DNA of 64,000 nt from Bacillota bacterium (GCA_023411555.1 JAEYOQ010000001.1:1-64000); one strand, 5' to 3'; positions 50,554-60,808 are shown, counted from the first letter of the stretch. Notes: a model not told the origin generated them from the sequence alone. Numbers and translations: made by a program.

Positions 50554-52248
50554 ATGAGAAAGAAATTGCTATGCGGGGTAATGGTATGTATGATGGCTGT
50601 GAATTTCCTGGCTGGATGTTCAAAAACAAGCAATACACCAAATGAACCGACAAAGGCAGAAACAGGGGTTGAAAAAACAGATGCGACAGCTACAACAGCG
50701 CCGGGGGATGGAACGGATGCTACAGCGGTGAACGTACCAGATTACATGAATGCAACTGGTTTCCCTATTGTAAAAGAACCGATCACGCTTACTGCTATGG
50801 TAGTAATAAGCCCGGCTCAACCAATCGATTGGAATGAGATTTTAGTTTGGCAAGAATATGAGAAAATGACTGGTATTCATATTGAATGGGAAGCTTATAC
50901 TAGTGCGGAAATAGGTGAAAAAAGAAACCTGGCTTTAGCCAGCGGCGAAATGCCGGACCTTTTCTTCAGAGCAAAAGTGCCGGATAATGACATCTCCAAA
51001 TATGGTGCAGATGGTGCTTTCCTAGAGCTGAGTCAATTAATCGAAGATTATGCTCCAAACTATAAAGCAATTACAGAAAAATATCCTGACGTAGCCAGCG
51101 GTGTACCTATGGCAGATGGATCCATCTATGCATTACCAAACCTTACCGATTCTCCCAGTATAGAAATCACAAGCAAATTATTTATGAATAAAAAATGGCT
51201 TGAAGCTACTGGTAAGACTTTACCTACAACTACAGAAGAATTATATGATGTACTTACTGCCTTCCGTAATGGTGATCCTAATGGGAATGGATTACAGGAT
51301 GAGATTCCATTAACATCAGACGACTTAAGCAATCTTATGCTGGTGCTTCGTGGTGCCTTCGGACTTGGTAATGAGGGTGTAGGCAATGGTAACTGGGATC
51401 TTGATCCGGCGACTGGGGAGCTTCGTTTCTTCCCTGCATCAGAGAGCTATAAAGAAATGTTAGCCTACTTTAATCGCTTGTATTCCGAGAAATTAATCGA
51501 TCAGGAAATATTCACCAACGATGGTCCGGCAATATTATCTAAAAATGAACAAGAACTTATCGGCGGCTTTTCCTTTGCAAATGTTGTAAGTAGAGCTAAT
51601 TCTAATGCGGATGACTTTGTTGGATTAGAAACAGCTTTGGCTGGACCGAATGGCGATCAATTATATACTGCCGCAAGAGGTCATATTGGTTCTCGTGGAG
51701 CATTTTTAATCAGCAGTAATTGTCAATATCCAGAAGCAGCGATGAGATGGGTTGACTATTTCTACAGTGAAGAAGGCACCAAAATGTTATATTTAGGAAT
51801 TGAAGGTGTTTCTTATCAGAAGAATGCAGATGGCACCTATGATTTCCTATCAGAAATAGTAAACAATATTCCGGAAGGATCATCCTTCGATCAAGTAGTA
51901 TCTAAATATGTACCCTATGCCGGAGGATCATTACCTACAATTATTTATGAGGATTTCTTTAAGGGTGGAGAGACTCAACCGGTTCCGAAGGCGGCTTCTG
52001 CGAACATGGCGAAATATCTGCCGAAGGAGCTTTGGGCACCATTTAGTTTTACTACGGAAGAGTCGGAAGCGAAGCTTTCACTTGAAACGGATATTACATC
52101 CTTGGTTAATCAGCGTACTGCAGAGTTCGTACAAGGAAAGGTTTCCCTGGATGAGTTTGATAGTTATGTAGATCAACTGAATAAGATGGGTCTGGAAGAT
52201 CTAAAAGCATTGTATAATGAAGCATACACAAGATATAGACAGCAATAA
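50554..52248 (+). CDS. Extracellular solute-binding lipoprotein of a sugar ABC importer (LplA-like)
   Basis: A 564-residue lipoprotein: signal peptide with FLAGC (lipid on C22), a Thr/Ala-rich linker (about 24-65) and a family 1 solute-binding fold. Its length fits the large LplA-type oligosaccharide or glycan-fragment binders. TAGGAGGC precedes the start. It is the first gene of the importer operon; two permeases follow, but no ATPase gene, so a shared MsmK-type ATPase is expected elsewhere. Confidence 0.9.
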   Translation: MRKKLLCGVMVCMMAVNFLAGCSKTSNTPNEPTKAETGVEKTDATATTAPGDGTDATAVNVPDYMNATGFPIVKEPITLTAMVVISPAQPIDWNEILVWQEYEKMTGIHIEWEAYTSAEIGEKRNLALASGEMPDLFFRAKVPDNDISKYGADGAFLELSQLIEDYAPNYKAITEKYPDVASGVPMADGSIYALPNLTDSPSIEITSKLFMNKKWLEATGKTLPTTTEELYDVLTAFRNGDPNGNGLQDEIPLTSDDLSNLMLVLRGAFGLGNEGVGNGNWDLDPATGELRFFPASESYKEMLAYFNRLYSEKLIDQEIFTNDGPAILSKNEQELIGGFSFANVVSRANSNADDFVGLETALAGPNGDQLYTAARGHIGSRGAFLISSNCQYPEAAMRWVDYFYSEEGTKMLYLGIEGVSYQKNADGTYDFLSEIVNNIPEGSSFDQVVSKYVPYAGGSLPTIIYEDFFKGGETQPVPKAASANMAKYLPKELWAPFSFTTEESEAKLSLETDITSLVNQRTAEFVQGKVSLDEFDSYVDQLNKMGLEDLKALYNEAYTRYRQQ

Positions 52249-52285
52249 TAAAGTTTTAGAATTGAAAAGACTAAATTAGGTCATA

Positions 52286-52337
52286 ATAAGGAAGCTTTGT
52301 CTGGACAGGACACATATGTTCAGATAAAGCTCCTTAT
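52286..52337 (+). promoter_or_regulatory. Intercistronic hairpin after the binding-protein gene
   Basis: ATAAGGAAGCTTTGTCTG pairs with CAGATAAAGCTCCTTAT across a 17-nt loop, with no T-run. Such hairpins between binding-protein and permease genes stabilise the upstream mRNA and set a higher dose of the binding protein. Confidence 0.6.
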
Positions 52338-52424
52338 AAGTAATAAGCTTAACAATCAATCTTGTTAGTAGGGAACGATAGGCTTATAGGGTGTATTCTA
52401 TATTGAAAAGGAGAGCTAATCACT

Positions 52425-53354
52425 TTGGACAAAATGAATAATGGTTTTAAAAAGTTATTTCCACGCTCCATACGTAAAAACTGGGATCTATATCTTCTTA
52501 TACTTCCGGTGGTTTTATATTTTATTCTGTTTAAATACCTGCCTATGTATGGTGTTCAGATTGCTTTTAAAGATTTCTCAGCCAGAAAAGGGATATGGGG
52601 AAGTGCGTGGGTTGGATTTAAGCATTTTACTCGCTTCTTTAATAACTATCAATTTGTGTCCCTAATAAAAAATACCTTGGGTATTAGTGTACTTACCTTG
52701 GTATTTGCATTTCCGATGCCAATCATATTTGCCCTGCTGCTTAATGAGGTAAAATGCAAATGGTTTAAAAAAAGTGTACAATTTGTGACCTTTGCACCAC
52801 ATTTCTTATCCACTGTTGTAGTAGTAGGTATGGTAATCAGTTTCTTATCACCCACTGGTGGTTTAATCAACAACTTTATTGTTGCCTTTGGAGGCGAACC
52901 TATTTACTTTATGACTGAAGCGAACATGTTTAAGCCTATTTATGTAATTTCCGGAATATGGCAAAACATGGGCTTTGATGCTGTAATCTATATCGCAGCT
53001 TTATCGGGCGTAGATATACAGTTGTATGAGGCAGCAGCCATCGATGGTGCCAATAACTTTAAGCGCTTGATTCATATTACCATCCCTGCGTTGATACCTA
53101 CAGCGACAATTATGCTAATAAGGCAATTTGGAAGTATCATGGATGTCGGATTCGAAAAAGTATTTCTTATGCAAAATGATCTGAATCGTGCTTCGTCAAG
53201 TGTTATTTCTACATATGTTTACGAAATGGGTATTTCTGGTTCTCAATTTAGCTTCTCGGCTGCGGTTGGTCTATTCAACTCAGTTATTAATTTTATTCTC
53301 ATTATTATAGTAAACAAGGCAGCTAAAAAAATTGGTGAAACCAGCTTATGGTGA
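52425..53354 (+). CDS. Sugar ABC importer permease (LplB/YtcP-partner type)
   Basis: A 309-residue permease with six membrane helices. The cytoplasmic coupling motif is EAAAIDGANNFKRLIHITIPAL (read in parts, EAA loop) near residue 205-225. The N-terminal PVVLYFILFKYLPMYGVQIAFKDF is diagnostic for the LplB subgroup. The start is TTG with AAGGAG 11 bp upstream; an in-frame ATG at 52434 is the alternative. It pairs with the next permease. Confidence 0.9.
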   Translation: MDKMNNGFKKLFPRSIRKNWDLYLLILPVVLYFILFKYLPMYGVQIAFKDFSARKGIWGSAWVGFKHFTRFFNNYQFVSLIKNTLGISVLTLVFAFPMPIIFALLLNEVKCKWFKKSVQFVTFAPHFLSTVVVVGMVISFLSPTGGLINNFIVAFGGEPIYFMTEANMFKPIYVISGIWQNMGFDAVIYIAALSGVDIQLYEAAAIDGANNFKRLIHITIPALIPTATIMLIRQFGSIMDVGFEKVFLMQNDLNRASSSVISTYVYEMGISGSQFSFSAAVGLFNSVINFILIIIVNKAAKKIGETSLW

Positions 53355-53366
53355 TGGAGGATTAAC

Positions 53367-54251
53367 ATGAAGCAAAAAATGAAAAGATCTTTGGGCGATC
53401 AGATATTTAATTTGATTATTTATGTCGCTCTCGTTGTGATTTTAGTGGTTACGATTTATCCGCTAATCTATGTGGTGAGTGCGTCCTTAAGTAATCCGAT
53501 GGAGATTGTAAAAGGTAATATATGGTTCCTTCCGAAAGGGATTAATTTAAATGCCTATAAAAAGGTGTTTCAGAACGAAGATATTTTGACTGGCTATTTA
53601 AATTCAATTAAATATACGGTTGTCGGTACATCAATCAATATTATAATGACTACAATGGCAGCATACCCATTATCGAGAAGAGATTTTAAGGGGCGCAATG
53701 TATTAACCTTAATGTTTACTTTTACATTGTTTTTTAGCGGTGGGTTAATTCCGACTTTCCTGATTTATAAGAATACGCTTGGATTATATAACAATATATG
53801 GGCAATTGTATTACCAGGAACTGTAAGTGTGTGGAATTTAGTTATTATGCGTACTTATTTTCAGAGTTCAATACCATTGGAGATTCAGGAAGCAGCATTT
53901 ATTGATGGATGCAGTAATGTTGGTACACTGAGACGAGTTATTTTACCTTTGTCAAAACCAATTATAGCTGTAATGGCTATGTATTATGGTGTTGGACATT
54001 GGAATGCATACTTCAATGCGTTGATTTATATTAAAGATAGATGGAAGTTACCTTTGCAAATGGTGATTCGTAATATTCTTATTGTGTCAATGGCGGGAGG
54101 AGAAGGCGAAAGCCTGGTTGATCAGGTACTGTTAAGTGAAGGTATTAAATATGCCGTAATTGTAGTTGCAAGTCTTCCGATGTTAATGCTTTATCCTTTA
54201 ATACAGAAGAATTTTGTTAAAGGAGTTACCTTGGGAGCTATCAAGGGGTAG
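53367..54251 (+). CDS. Carbohydrate ABC importer permease (YtcP/LplC type)
   Basis: A 294-residue permease with six helices and the EAA loop QEAAFIDGCSNVGTLRRVILPL (in parts) near residue 185. The N-terminal VVTIYPLIYVVSASLS and the C-terminal YPLIQKNFVKGVTLGAIKG are diagnostic for the CUT1 LplC subgroup. GGAGG precedes the start; it lies 12 bp after its partner permease. Together with the lipoprotein it forms the membrane part of a CUT1 importer. Confidence 0.92.
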   Translation: MKQKMKRSLGDQIFNLIIYVALVVILVVTIYPLIYVVSASLSNPMEIVKGNIWFLPKGINLNAYKKVFQNEDILTGYLNSIKYTVVGTSINIIMTTMAAYPLSRRDFKGRNVLTLMFTFTLFFSGGLIPTFLIYKNTLGLYNNIWAIVLPGTVSVWNLVIMRTYFQSSIPLEIQEAAFIDGCSNVGTLRRVILPLSKPIIAVMAMYYGVGHWNAYFNALIYIKDRWKLPLQMVIRNILIVSMAGGEGESLVDQVLLSEGIKYAVIVVASLPMLMLYPLIQKNFVKGVTLGAIKG

Positions 54252-54293
54252 TAAATTGGCATAAATCAAACTAGATAAAGGATGCGATTAGAT

Positions 54294-56207
54294 ATGATTA
54301 AGCAAAAGGATTTGATACTACTGAGCAAAGGGAAACTTGCTTGGGCTCAAAGCCAGATAGAGGATAATGCTGCACTCAATGTTCTTGATGGCAGAAAGGA
54401 TACCTATTGGAAAGCAGAGCCCTATTATCAGTGGTTGAAAATTGATTTAGAAGGTATTCATCGAATAGCTGAAATTCAGCTGGATTTGGGAGTAACGATG
54501 AATAGATTTTATCGTTACTTCATTGAATATAGCTGCGATAATTTGAACTGGACGTTGGCTGTTGATGCAACGGATAACACGATTAATCATACAGAACCTG
54601 TAAATTATTCAGTAGATTTTGTGGCTCGATATATAAGAATTACCATGACATATTGTTCGAACGGTATGAGTGTGCAGATTAGAAACTTTAATGTATATGG
54701 TTATGAAGAAAATGAGATATATGAAAAGTTACCGAATAGATCAGGCATGAAAATACCTGCGGTTCAATGTGATAAATCAGAAGGCTTTCAACAAATCGAG
54801 GTTGATGATATAGAGCAGGGTCAGATAGACAGAATAATGTCATCAAGTTGTGCCGGGAGCTATCTGTTATTCAGGCAGATAGATTTTTCGGAAAATGGAG
54901 TGGATCATTTCAGGGGAGAATTTGGGTTCCCATGTACGGATAAGCAAAAGCACATTACGATCGAACTACGTTTGGATGACCTTAACGGAGAAGTGATTGG
55001 GACGATGCTTGCATTTCGCCAGTATACACCCTGGACGGAGTTGGCTTGTGATCTAAAGAAACATGATGGTACAGAGGTCAAGGGTATTCATGATGTATAT
55101 TTCGTTATGACCGATTTGGAGGAACCCCAATCCTTGATGCTTGCATGGTTGTCGTTTGTAAAAAAATCACCACTTCCGACACCAACGCAGAAAAAACAGG
55201 AGATAACCAATTGCCACGATGGTAAGTACGAGATCTATTTTGGCAATTTGCATAGCCACACACGTTTCTCAGATGGAGCAGCTGTTCCCGAGTATGCCTA
55301 TGATTATGCTCGTTATACTGCCGGATTGGACTTCTTAGCCATAACAGAACACAGCAATTTGTTTGATGAGGCTTTTGATTATGATAAAAGTAGAAAATGG
55401 GTAGATTTAAAGCGATGTGCCAAGGAAAAGACAGAAGATGGAGTGTTTTTGGCACTCATAGGCTCAGAGACCACGTGGTATAATCAATTTGGTCATATGA
55501 ATATCTTCAACATCGACTTTTACTTAAATACATATGAAGTCAAGTATAACAATGTGGAAGAATATTACAATACGATAAAACAATATCCGAACTCAATCAA
55601 TCAATGGAATCATCCATGGTCTTGCGGCAACCGCCATCTGGATTATTTTGAGCCATATGATGAAGAGGTAGATCAAGTAATGTATATGATGGAAATAAGC
55701 TACTTGGAATCTCCGTATTGTGGAGGATTATCATATTATATAACTGCTCTGGACAAAGGATGGCATGTATGCCCGGTTGGAAACCAAGATAATCACAAGG
55801 ATAATTGGGGTACACAAAACAATATGAGAACAGCCATATTGATGGAAGAACTCACAACAGAGCATTTATACGATGCATTACAGCACCGCCGTGCTTATTT
55901 TACCTGTGCAATACATTTAAAGGTTTGGTTTTGGGTTAATGATCATATCATGGGATCCAGAATTAATAAAGCGGACCAATATGATATTAGGTTTATTGCA
56001 CAAAATAGAGACGATGAAAGCCCGATTATAAAAGTAGAAATCATTGGGGAGAAGGGTGAGGTCTTACGTACAATCACAACCACTGGCCATACAGTCGAGC
56101 ACAAGGTTACGCTAACGAGTCAATCGCGTTATTATTTTATGAAGGTATATCAGGATAATGGGGAATATGCTGCTACTGCACCTGTCTGGATTGAAAATAA
56201 TCTCTAG
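54294..56207 (+). CDS. Discoidin-like plus CehA/McbA-type PHP metallohydrolase
   Basis: A 637-residue cytoplasmic protein without a signal peptide. The N-terminal region (about 12-145) resembles an F5/8 type C (discoidin) carbohydrate-binding fold (ALNVLDGRKDTYWKAE, then YIRITM near its end). A beta-rich linker follows, and from about residue 312 a PHP domain of the CehA/McbA group (NLHSHTRFSDG, AITEHSN, GSETTW, QWNHPW, GNQDNH). Family members cleave phosphoester or carbamate-type bonds with metals. ATG 54294 is preferred to 54282, whose AAAGG would have no spacing. It probably acts on the imported compound. Confidence 0.75.
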   Translation: MIKQKDLILLSKGKLAWAQSQIEDNAALNVLDGRKDTYWKAEPYYQWLKIDLEGIHRIAEIQLDLGVTMNRFYRYFIEYSCDNLNWTLAVDATDNTINHTEPVNYSVDFVARYIRITMTYCSNGMSVQIRNFNVYGYEENEIYEKLPNRSGMKIPAVQCDKSEGFQQIEVDDIEQGQIDRIMSSSCAGSYLLFRQIDFSENGVDHFRGEFGFPCTDKQKHITIELRLDDLNGEVIGTMLAFRQYTPWTELACDLKKHDGTEVKGIHDVYFVMTDLEEPQSLMLAWLSFVKKSPLPTPTQKKQEITNCHDGKYEIYFGNLHSHTRFSDGAAVPEYAYDYARYTAGLDFLAITEHSNLFDEAFDYDKSRKWVDLKRCAKEKTEDGVFLALIGSETTWYNQFGHMNIFNIDFYLNTYEVKYNNVEEYYNTIKQYPNSINQWNHPWSCGNRHLDYFEPYDEEVDQVMYMMEISYLESPYCGGLSYYITALDKGWHVCPVGNQDNHKDNWGTQNNMRTAILMEELTTEHLYDALQHRRAYFTCAIHLKVWFWVNDHIMGSRINKADQYDIRFIAQNRDDESPIIKVEIIGEKGEVLRTITTTGHTVEHKVTLTSQSRYYFMKVYQDNGEYAATAPVWIENNL

Positions 56208-56221
56208 GAGGATATAGATAA

Positions 56222-58276
56222 TTGAATGGGTTGCATTGGGACAAGTTTCAGAAAATTAGTATTAAGTTAACAATTGGCTTATTAATACCAATCGCATTAC
56301 TTATGATATATGGATTTATATCCTATAATAAATCTGAGAATGCTATTATTGCTAAATATGAAGAAAGTACGGCTAATACTTTAGAGGCTGTGAGTAATTA
56401 TTTGGGCTATAATTTTGATGTTATAGAGCAAAAATCCTTAGAGCTGTTAATGGACTCTTCTATTGACACCATTTATGATGATTCTTCATTAAAGGATGAT
56501 ATAGAAATAGTAAAGGCAATTAATGAACTGAACAATAAAGTCACAACAACGCGCTCCATAAATTCATTAATATCGCAGATATACATTTTTGGCGCTAATG
56601 GACAAATGATTTCTACGAATGCTATCAACAAGTCCGACATGTATCAAGCCTTCATGATATCTGATTTAGGGAAGAGGTTAGCCGAAGAGAAGATATTTTG
56701 TGAATGGGTAGGAGAGCATAAGGGTTTAGACGGTAATCTCTCTACAACAACGAAAATCTATAATACAGAAGAATATGCACTATCGTTAATTCGAAGAACG
56801 AGAGAGCATGACCTTTGTATTGTTATGGATATATCAATAGAACGAATTCTAGGCATGCTCTCTGAGTATGATATGGGAGAGGGTGCCGTTCTAGGGTTTA
56901 TGACCAATGATGGAAGAGAGATACTTTGGGGTTCGGAAGAAAGAAATGTGTTTTTAGACTTACCTTGTTATAAAGATACTTTATCACTGGAAGAGCTTAG
57001 TGGGTATTCATATGAAAAATACAATGGAGAAGAATATTTATACGTATATAACAAAATAGATAATATAGAAGCAACAGTATGCGCTTTGATTCCAAAAAAT
57101 GAAATATTAAGGGAAGTGAAAGGGATCAAGGACATAAATGTAATTTGTATTATAATTGCAATTATATGCGCAGGAATAAATATAGCAGTGATTGCAGGTG
57201 GAGTAAGTAAGGCAATTGGCTCCTTAAAAAAGTCAATTTTACTTGTAGCTAAAGGTGATCTAACTGTAAAATTTGATACAAAGAGAAAAGATGAATTTCA
57301 TGCTTTATCAAAGGGTATTGAAAATATGCTGACGGATATGCGTAAATTAATCAGCACAGTGCAAGAAGTGGGAAGTAAAGTGAGCAGCTCAGCAGGAGGA
57401 TTATCGAACAACTCTGAGAATTTATTAATAGCAACAAAGGATATATCACAAACCATTGATAGTATTGAGCAAGGCATTTTACAACAAGCAAGTGATGCAG
57501 AAGAATGCTTGAAGCAAATGAATGATCTTTCTAATCAAGTAAGCAGGGTTAATAGCAGTACCTATGAAATCGAAAAGATTGCAGATGATACAAAATTAAT
57601 AACTGAGGAAGGGTTAGAAATCATAGATGAATTAAGTAATAAGTCGGAAGCGACCTTTGGGATTACACAGGACGTTATTGTAAAAATACAGGATTTTAAA
57701 AACCAATCAATGAATATTGAAGGCTTTGTAAGGGTTATTAATGAAATTGCACAACAAACAAACTTACTTTCTCTGAATGCATCTATTGAAGCAGCTAGAG
57801 CGGGAGAGGCAGGACGTGGCTTTGCGGTAGTTGCTGATGAAATCAGAAAACTGGCAGAACAATCAGTTCAAGCAGTAAGACAAATCCAGATTATCGTGGA
57901 AGAGTTACACACTAAAACGGAAGATACGGTAGTGACAGCTGCGAAAGCCAATAATATTGTTGTATCGCAGACAGAAGCCCTGAGCAGAACAGTGAACGTA
58001 TTTGATAAGATTAATAGTCGTGTTAAGCAGCTGGTAGAAAGCTTAAATGGCATTTCAGAGGGCATCAAGGATATTGATGATGCAAAACAAGATACCCTGT
58101 TAGCTATTGAGAGCATATCTGCAGTATCGGAACAATCGGCTGCAGCTACACAGGAGGTAAGTGCAACCGCACTAAATCAGATAAATGAAGTAGAGCTGCT
58201 AAATCAATCAGTGATAGAGTTGGCGGATGATGCAAAAATATTAGAGGAAGCTATTAAGTTATTTAAAATCAATTAA
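56222..58276 (+). CDS. Transmembrane methyl-accepting chemotaxis protein
   Basis: A 684-residue chemoreceptor. Membrane helices at about 12-35 and 305-328 enclose a Cache-like extracellular sensor. A HAMP domain (about 330-385) and the signalling domain follow, with the conserved tip AQQTNLLSLNASIEAARAGE at about 510-529. The start is TTG with AGGAGG upstream. It lies 14 bp after the PHP metallohydrolase, in the importer operon, so it is probably tuned to the same substrate, perhaps through the binding protein. Confidence 0.9.
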   Translation: MNGLHWDKFQKISIKLTIGLLIPIALLMIYGFISYNKSENAIIAKYEESTANTLEAVSNYLGYNFDVIEQKSLELLMDSSIDTIYDDSSLKDDIEIVKAINELNNKVTTTRSINSLISQIYIFGANGQMISTNAINKSDMYQAFMISDLGKRLAEEKIFCEWVGEHKGLDGNLSTTTKIYNTEEYALSLIRRTREHDLCIVMDISIERILGMLSEYDMGEGAVLGFMTNDGREILWGSEERNVFLDLPCYKDTLSLEELSGYSYEKYNGEEYLYVYNKIDNIEATVCALIPKNEILREVKGIKDINVICIIIAIICAGINIAVIAGGVSKAIGSLKKSILLVAKGDLTVKFDTKRKDEFHALSKGIENMLTDMRKLISTVQEVGSKVSSSAGGLSNNSENLLIATKDISQTIDSIEQGILQQASDAEECLKQMNDLSNQVSRVNSSTYEIEKIADDTKLITEEGLEIIDELSNKSEATFGITQDVIVKIQDFKNQSMNIEGFVRVINEIAQQTNLLSLNASIEAARAGEAGRGFAVVADEIRKLAEQSVQAVRQIQIIVEELHTKTEDTVVTAAKANNIVVSQTEALSRTVNVFDKINSRVKQLVESLNGISEGIKDIDDAKQDTLLAIESISAVSEQSAAATQEVSATALNQINEVELLNQSVIELADDAKILEEAIKLFKIN

Positions 58277-58361
58277 TTACATATTACATAAGCAGATTTG
58301 TGTTCGTTTATGTAGTTGCATATGCTGTATATAACAAAGAATGTAATTACTTAACAAAGAA

Positions 58362-58411
58362 AACACACCCATTCATCCGATATAAATCGAATGTAAATGG
58401 ATGTGTTTTTT
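58362..58411 (+). terminator. AACACAYCCATT hairpin (copy 2) used as terminator
   Basis: AACACACCCATT and AATGGATGTGTT form the outer stem, with CGAT/ATCG inside as at 46387-46432. Seven T residues follow, making this a good terminator for the importer operon. Repeat family of two copies. Confidence 0.8.
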
Positions 58412-58436
58412 TGATTCTTATGATTGGCTTTCTGGA

Positions 58437-59942
58437 TTATATATAGTACAGATTCTCTGAGGGGTATACTGCATCGCAGGTAACATCAATTCCAAGCTTT
58501 CTTAAAATCTGCTCATCGTTACGATTTAGTATTGTGGTGCAATGTGCCTGAACACCAGCAAGGGAGGAGAGCTTCTCATAGGCAAGCTGTGCGGTAGGAT
58601 TGGTGACGGCACAGATGCTAAGAGCAATAAGAATCTCATTTGCATTCAGGCAGGTTATCTTGCTATGAAGGTCACGTTCCTTTAAGACGCGTATGGTATT
58701 TAGTATCAGAGGCGAGAGTAGGAAAATGTCATCGCTGATGCCCGCAAGGTATTTTATTGCATTGAGGAGAGCAGCGGAGCAGCAGTCCATGGTAGCAGAG
58801 CCCTTACCGGTGATGATATGGCCGTTCTCAAATTCAAAGGCGATTACAGAAACGGCTTCATTATCGGAGCAATGTTCCTTTAGCTTAGCAGCATACTCGC
58901 GTGCTGGAAGCACACAACGGCGGTCATCCTGCTTTAAACCAACCTCCTCCATAATTACCTTCATACGGTTTACGGATTCCTCATCCAGCTGACCCTTCTT
59001 AAAATCACATAAGGTAGTAAAATAACGACGAATGATTTCCTGCTTGGAGGCCTCTGCAACAACGGAATCATCCGTAATACCAAAGCCTACTCGGTTAACC
59101 CCCATATCAGTCGGGGATTGATATATGGATTCCTTGTTGGTAATCTTCTCGATAATACGTTTGATAACCGGGAACATCTCCAAATCACGGTTGTAATTAA
59201 CCGTCACCTGATTATAGCGCTCAAAATGGAAGTTATCAATCATATTAACATCCTTTAGGTCTACGGTTGCAGCCTCATAAGCGATATTAAGGGGATGCTT
59301 GAGGGGGACATTCCATACAGGGAAGGTCTCAAATTTGGAATAGCCTGCATTATGGCCTCTCTTATTTTCGTGATAGAGCTGGTTTAAGCAGGTCGCCAGC
59401 TTACCGCTGTTGGGGCCCGGAGCGGTAACAACCACAATGGGTTTGGTGGTGGTAATATAGGGATTGATACCATAGCCATTCTCGCTCACGATGGTATCAA
59501 CATCTGCCGGATAACCGGGAATAGCGGAGTGCTTATATACTTTAATGTTACGTCTCTCTAATTTATTGATAAATACAGTGGTTGCAGGCTGCTTATTATA
59601 TCGGGTAATGACTACGCTGTTCACCTCTAAGCCGTAGCTGCGCAGATCATCCAAGAGACGGAGAACCTCCATATCATAGGTGATACCGAAGTCACCGCGG
59701 ATTTTATTACGTTCAATATCTCCGGCATAGACACAGATAATGATCTCGGCCTGATCCTTTAATTTTTGGAGTAACTTGATTTTAGCATCCTCGTCAAAGC
59801 CGGGAAGTACACGCTTAGCATGCTTGTCCCCTATTAGTTTACCGCCAAATTCCAAATATAGTTTATCGTAGTTGTTGACACGCTCAAGGATGTACTTTGA
59901 CTGCTCATCAATATACCTTTGTGGATCAAAACCGGTTTTCAT
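58437..59942 (-). CDS. DUF1846 family protein
   Basis: A 501-residue cytoplasmic protein of the conserved DUF1846 family, common in Firmicutes and of unknown function. A phosphate-loop-like stretch (TAPGPNSGKLAT, near residue 175) is conserved and suggests nucleotide binding, but no other ATPase motif is obvious. AAAGGAGG precedes the start. It is a single gene. Confidence 0.88.
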   Translation of the reverse strand: MKTGFDPQRYIDEQSKYILERVNNYDKLYLEFGGKLIGDKHAKRVLPGFDEDAKIKLLQKLKDQAEIIICVYAGDIERNKIRGDFGITYDMEVLRLLDDLRSYGLEVNSVVITRYNKQPATTVFINKLERRNIKVYKHSAIPGYPADVDTIVSENGYGINPYITTTKPIVVVTAPGPNSGKLATCLNQLYHENKRGHNAGYSKFETFPVWNVPLKHPLNIAYEAATVDLKDVNMIDNFHFERYNQVTVNYNRDLEMFPVIKRIIEKITNKESIYQSPTDMGVNRVGFGITDDSVVAEASKQEIIRRYFTTLCDFKKGQLDEESVNRMKVIMEEVGLKQDDRRCVLPAREYAAKLKEHCSDNEAVSVIAFEFENGHIITGKGSATMDCCSAALLNAIKYLAGISDDIFLLSPLILNTIRVLKERDLHSKITCLNANEILIALSICAVTNPTAQLAYEKLSSLAGVQAHCTTILNRNDEQILRKLGIDVTCDAVYPSENLYYI

Positions 59943-60176
59943 ATGGTATCCTCCTTTGAATACTGTTTGATTATTATGAATCTTTTGCTGTAAAATTTAT
60001 ACGAAATATCTTAGTGTAATTCGTTTGTATAGATACTGAAAATCAACACCATACTCTATCATAGTCTAATTTTATAAAATGTCAAATGGCTTTTTGATCT
60101 TTTTACAATAAGGAAATATTCTCTATGGAAACGACCTTGAATATGTTAAAATGGATATTAGAAAGCGAGGTATCTT

Positions 60177-60782
60177 ATGTGTGGAAGATATAATTTTACA
60201 GTGGAGCAAAATGATGAAATTATAGAGATACTAGAGAAGCTGAATGCGAAATTTCATCATGCAGCAGTTAAGACAGGAGATATCTACCCGACAAACCAGG
60301 CTCCGATTCTGACCCTGGATCAGGAGGAGGTTTCACCTACCATCAGTACCTGGGGCTATCCGAAATTTAATGAAAAGGGTGTTATTATCAATGCTCGTTC
60401 GGAGACTGCTTTCGAGAAGAAAACCTTTCGGGACAGCTTACTGAATCGCCGTTGCATCATTCCTTCAACGGGCTTCTATGAGTGGGATAGTGAGAAGCGT
60501 AAATTCTTATTCCGGATGGAAGGAACGAAGGTGCTGTATATGGCTGGCTTGTACACCCGCTACGGTGAGGAGCTGCGCTTTGTAATTCTCACCACGGAGG
60601 CCAATGACTCGATGAAGGAGATTCATACCCGGATGCCCTTAGTGATTCCAAAGCAGGAGGTTTCTACTTGGATACGGGATAATCAGGCGACGGGAGAATT
60701 TCTCAAAAAGGTACCGCCTCAGCTGGTGAGGGAGGTTGTACAGGAAGAGAAATTCGGATATCAATATAAGATGGATTTATAA
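60177..60782 (+). CDS. SOS response-associated peptidase (SRAP/YedK/HMCES) family protein
   Basis: A 201-residue protein that links covalently to abasic sites in single-stranded DNA through its N-terminal cysteine. MCGRYNF (C2 after Met removal), NARSET, GFYEW (glutamate) and HTRMP (histidine) are the conserved active-site parts. AGCGAGG precedes the start. It is monocistronic with a strong terminator. Expression may be SOS-linked, but I saw no clear LexA box. Confidence 0.92.
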   Translation: MCGRYNFTVEQNDEIIEILEKLNAKFHHAAVKTGDIYPTNQAPILTLDQEEVSPTISTWGYPKFNEKGVIINARSETAFEKKTFRDSLLNRRCIIPSTGFYEWDSEKRKFLFRMEGTKVLYMAGLYTRYGEELRFVILTTEANDSMKEIHTRMPLVIPKQEVSTWIRDNQATGEFLKKVPPQLVREVVQEEKFGYQYKMDL

Positions 60783-60808
60783 AAGAGGTTGTAGGAACAA
60801 CCTCTTTT
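60781..60808. terminator. Terminator after the SRAP gene
   Basis: AAAAGAGGTTGT and ACAACCTCTTTT form a perfect 12-bp stem with an AGGA loop. It can work in both directions. The stretch from here to 61255 otherwise holds only the promoter at 61113. Confidence 0.85.
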
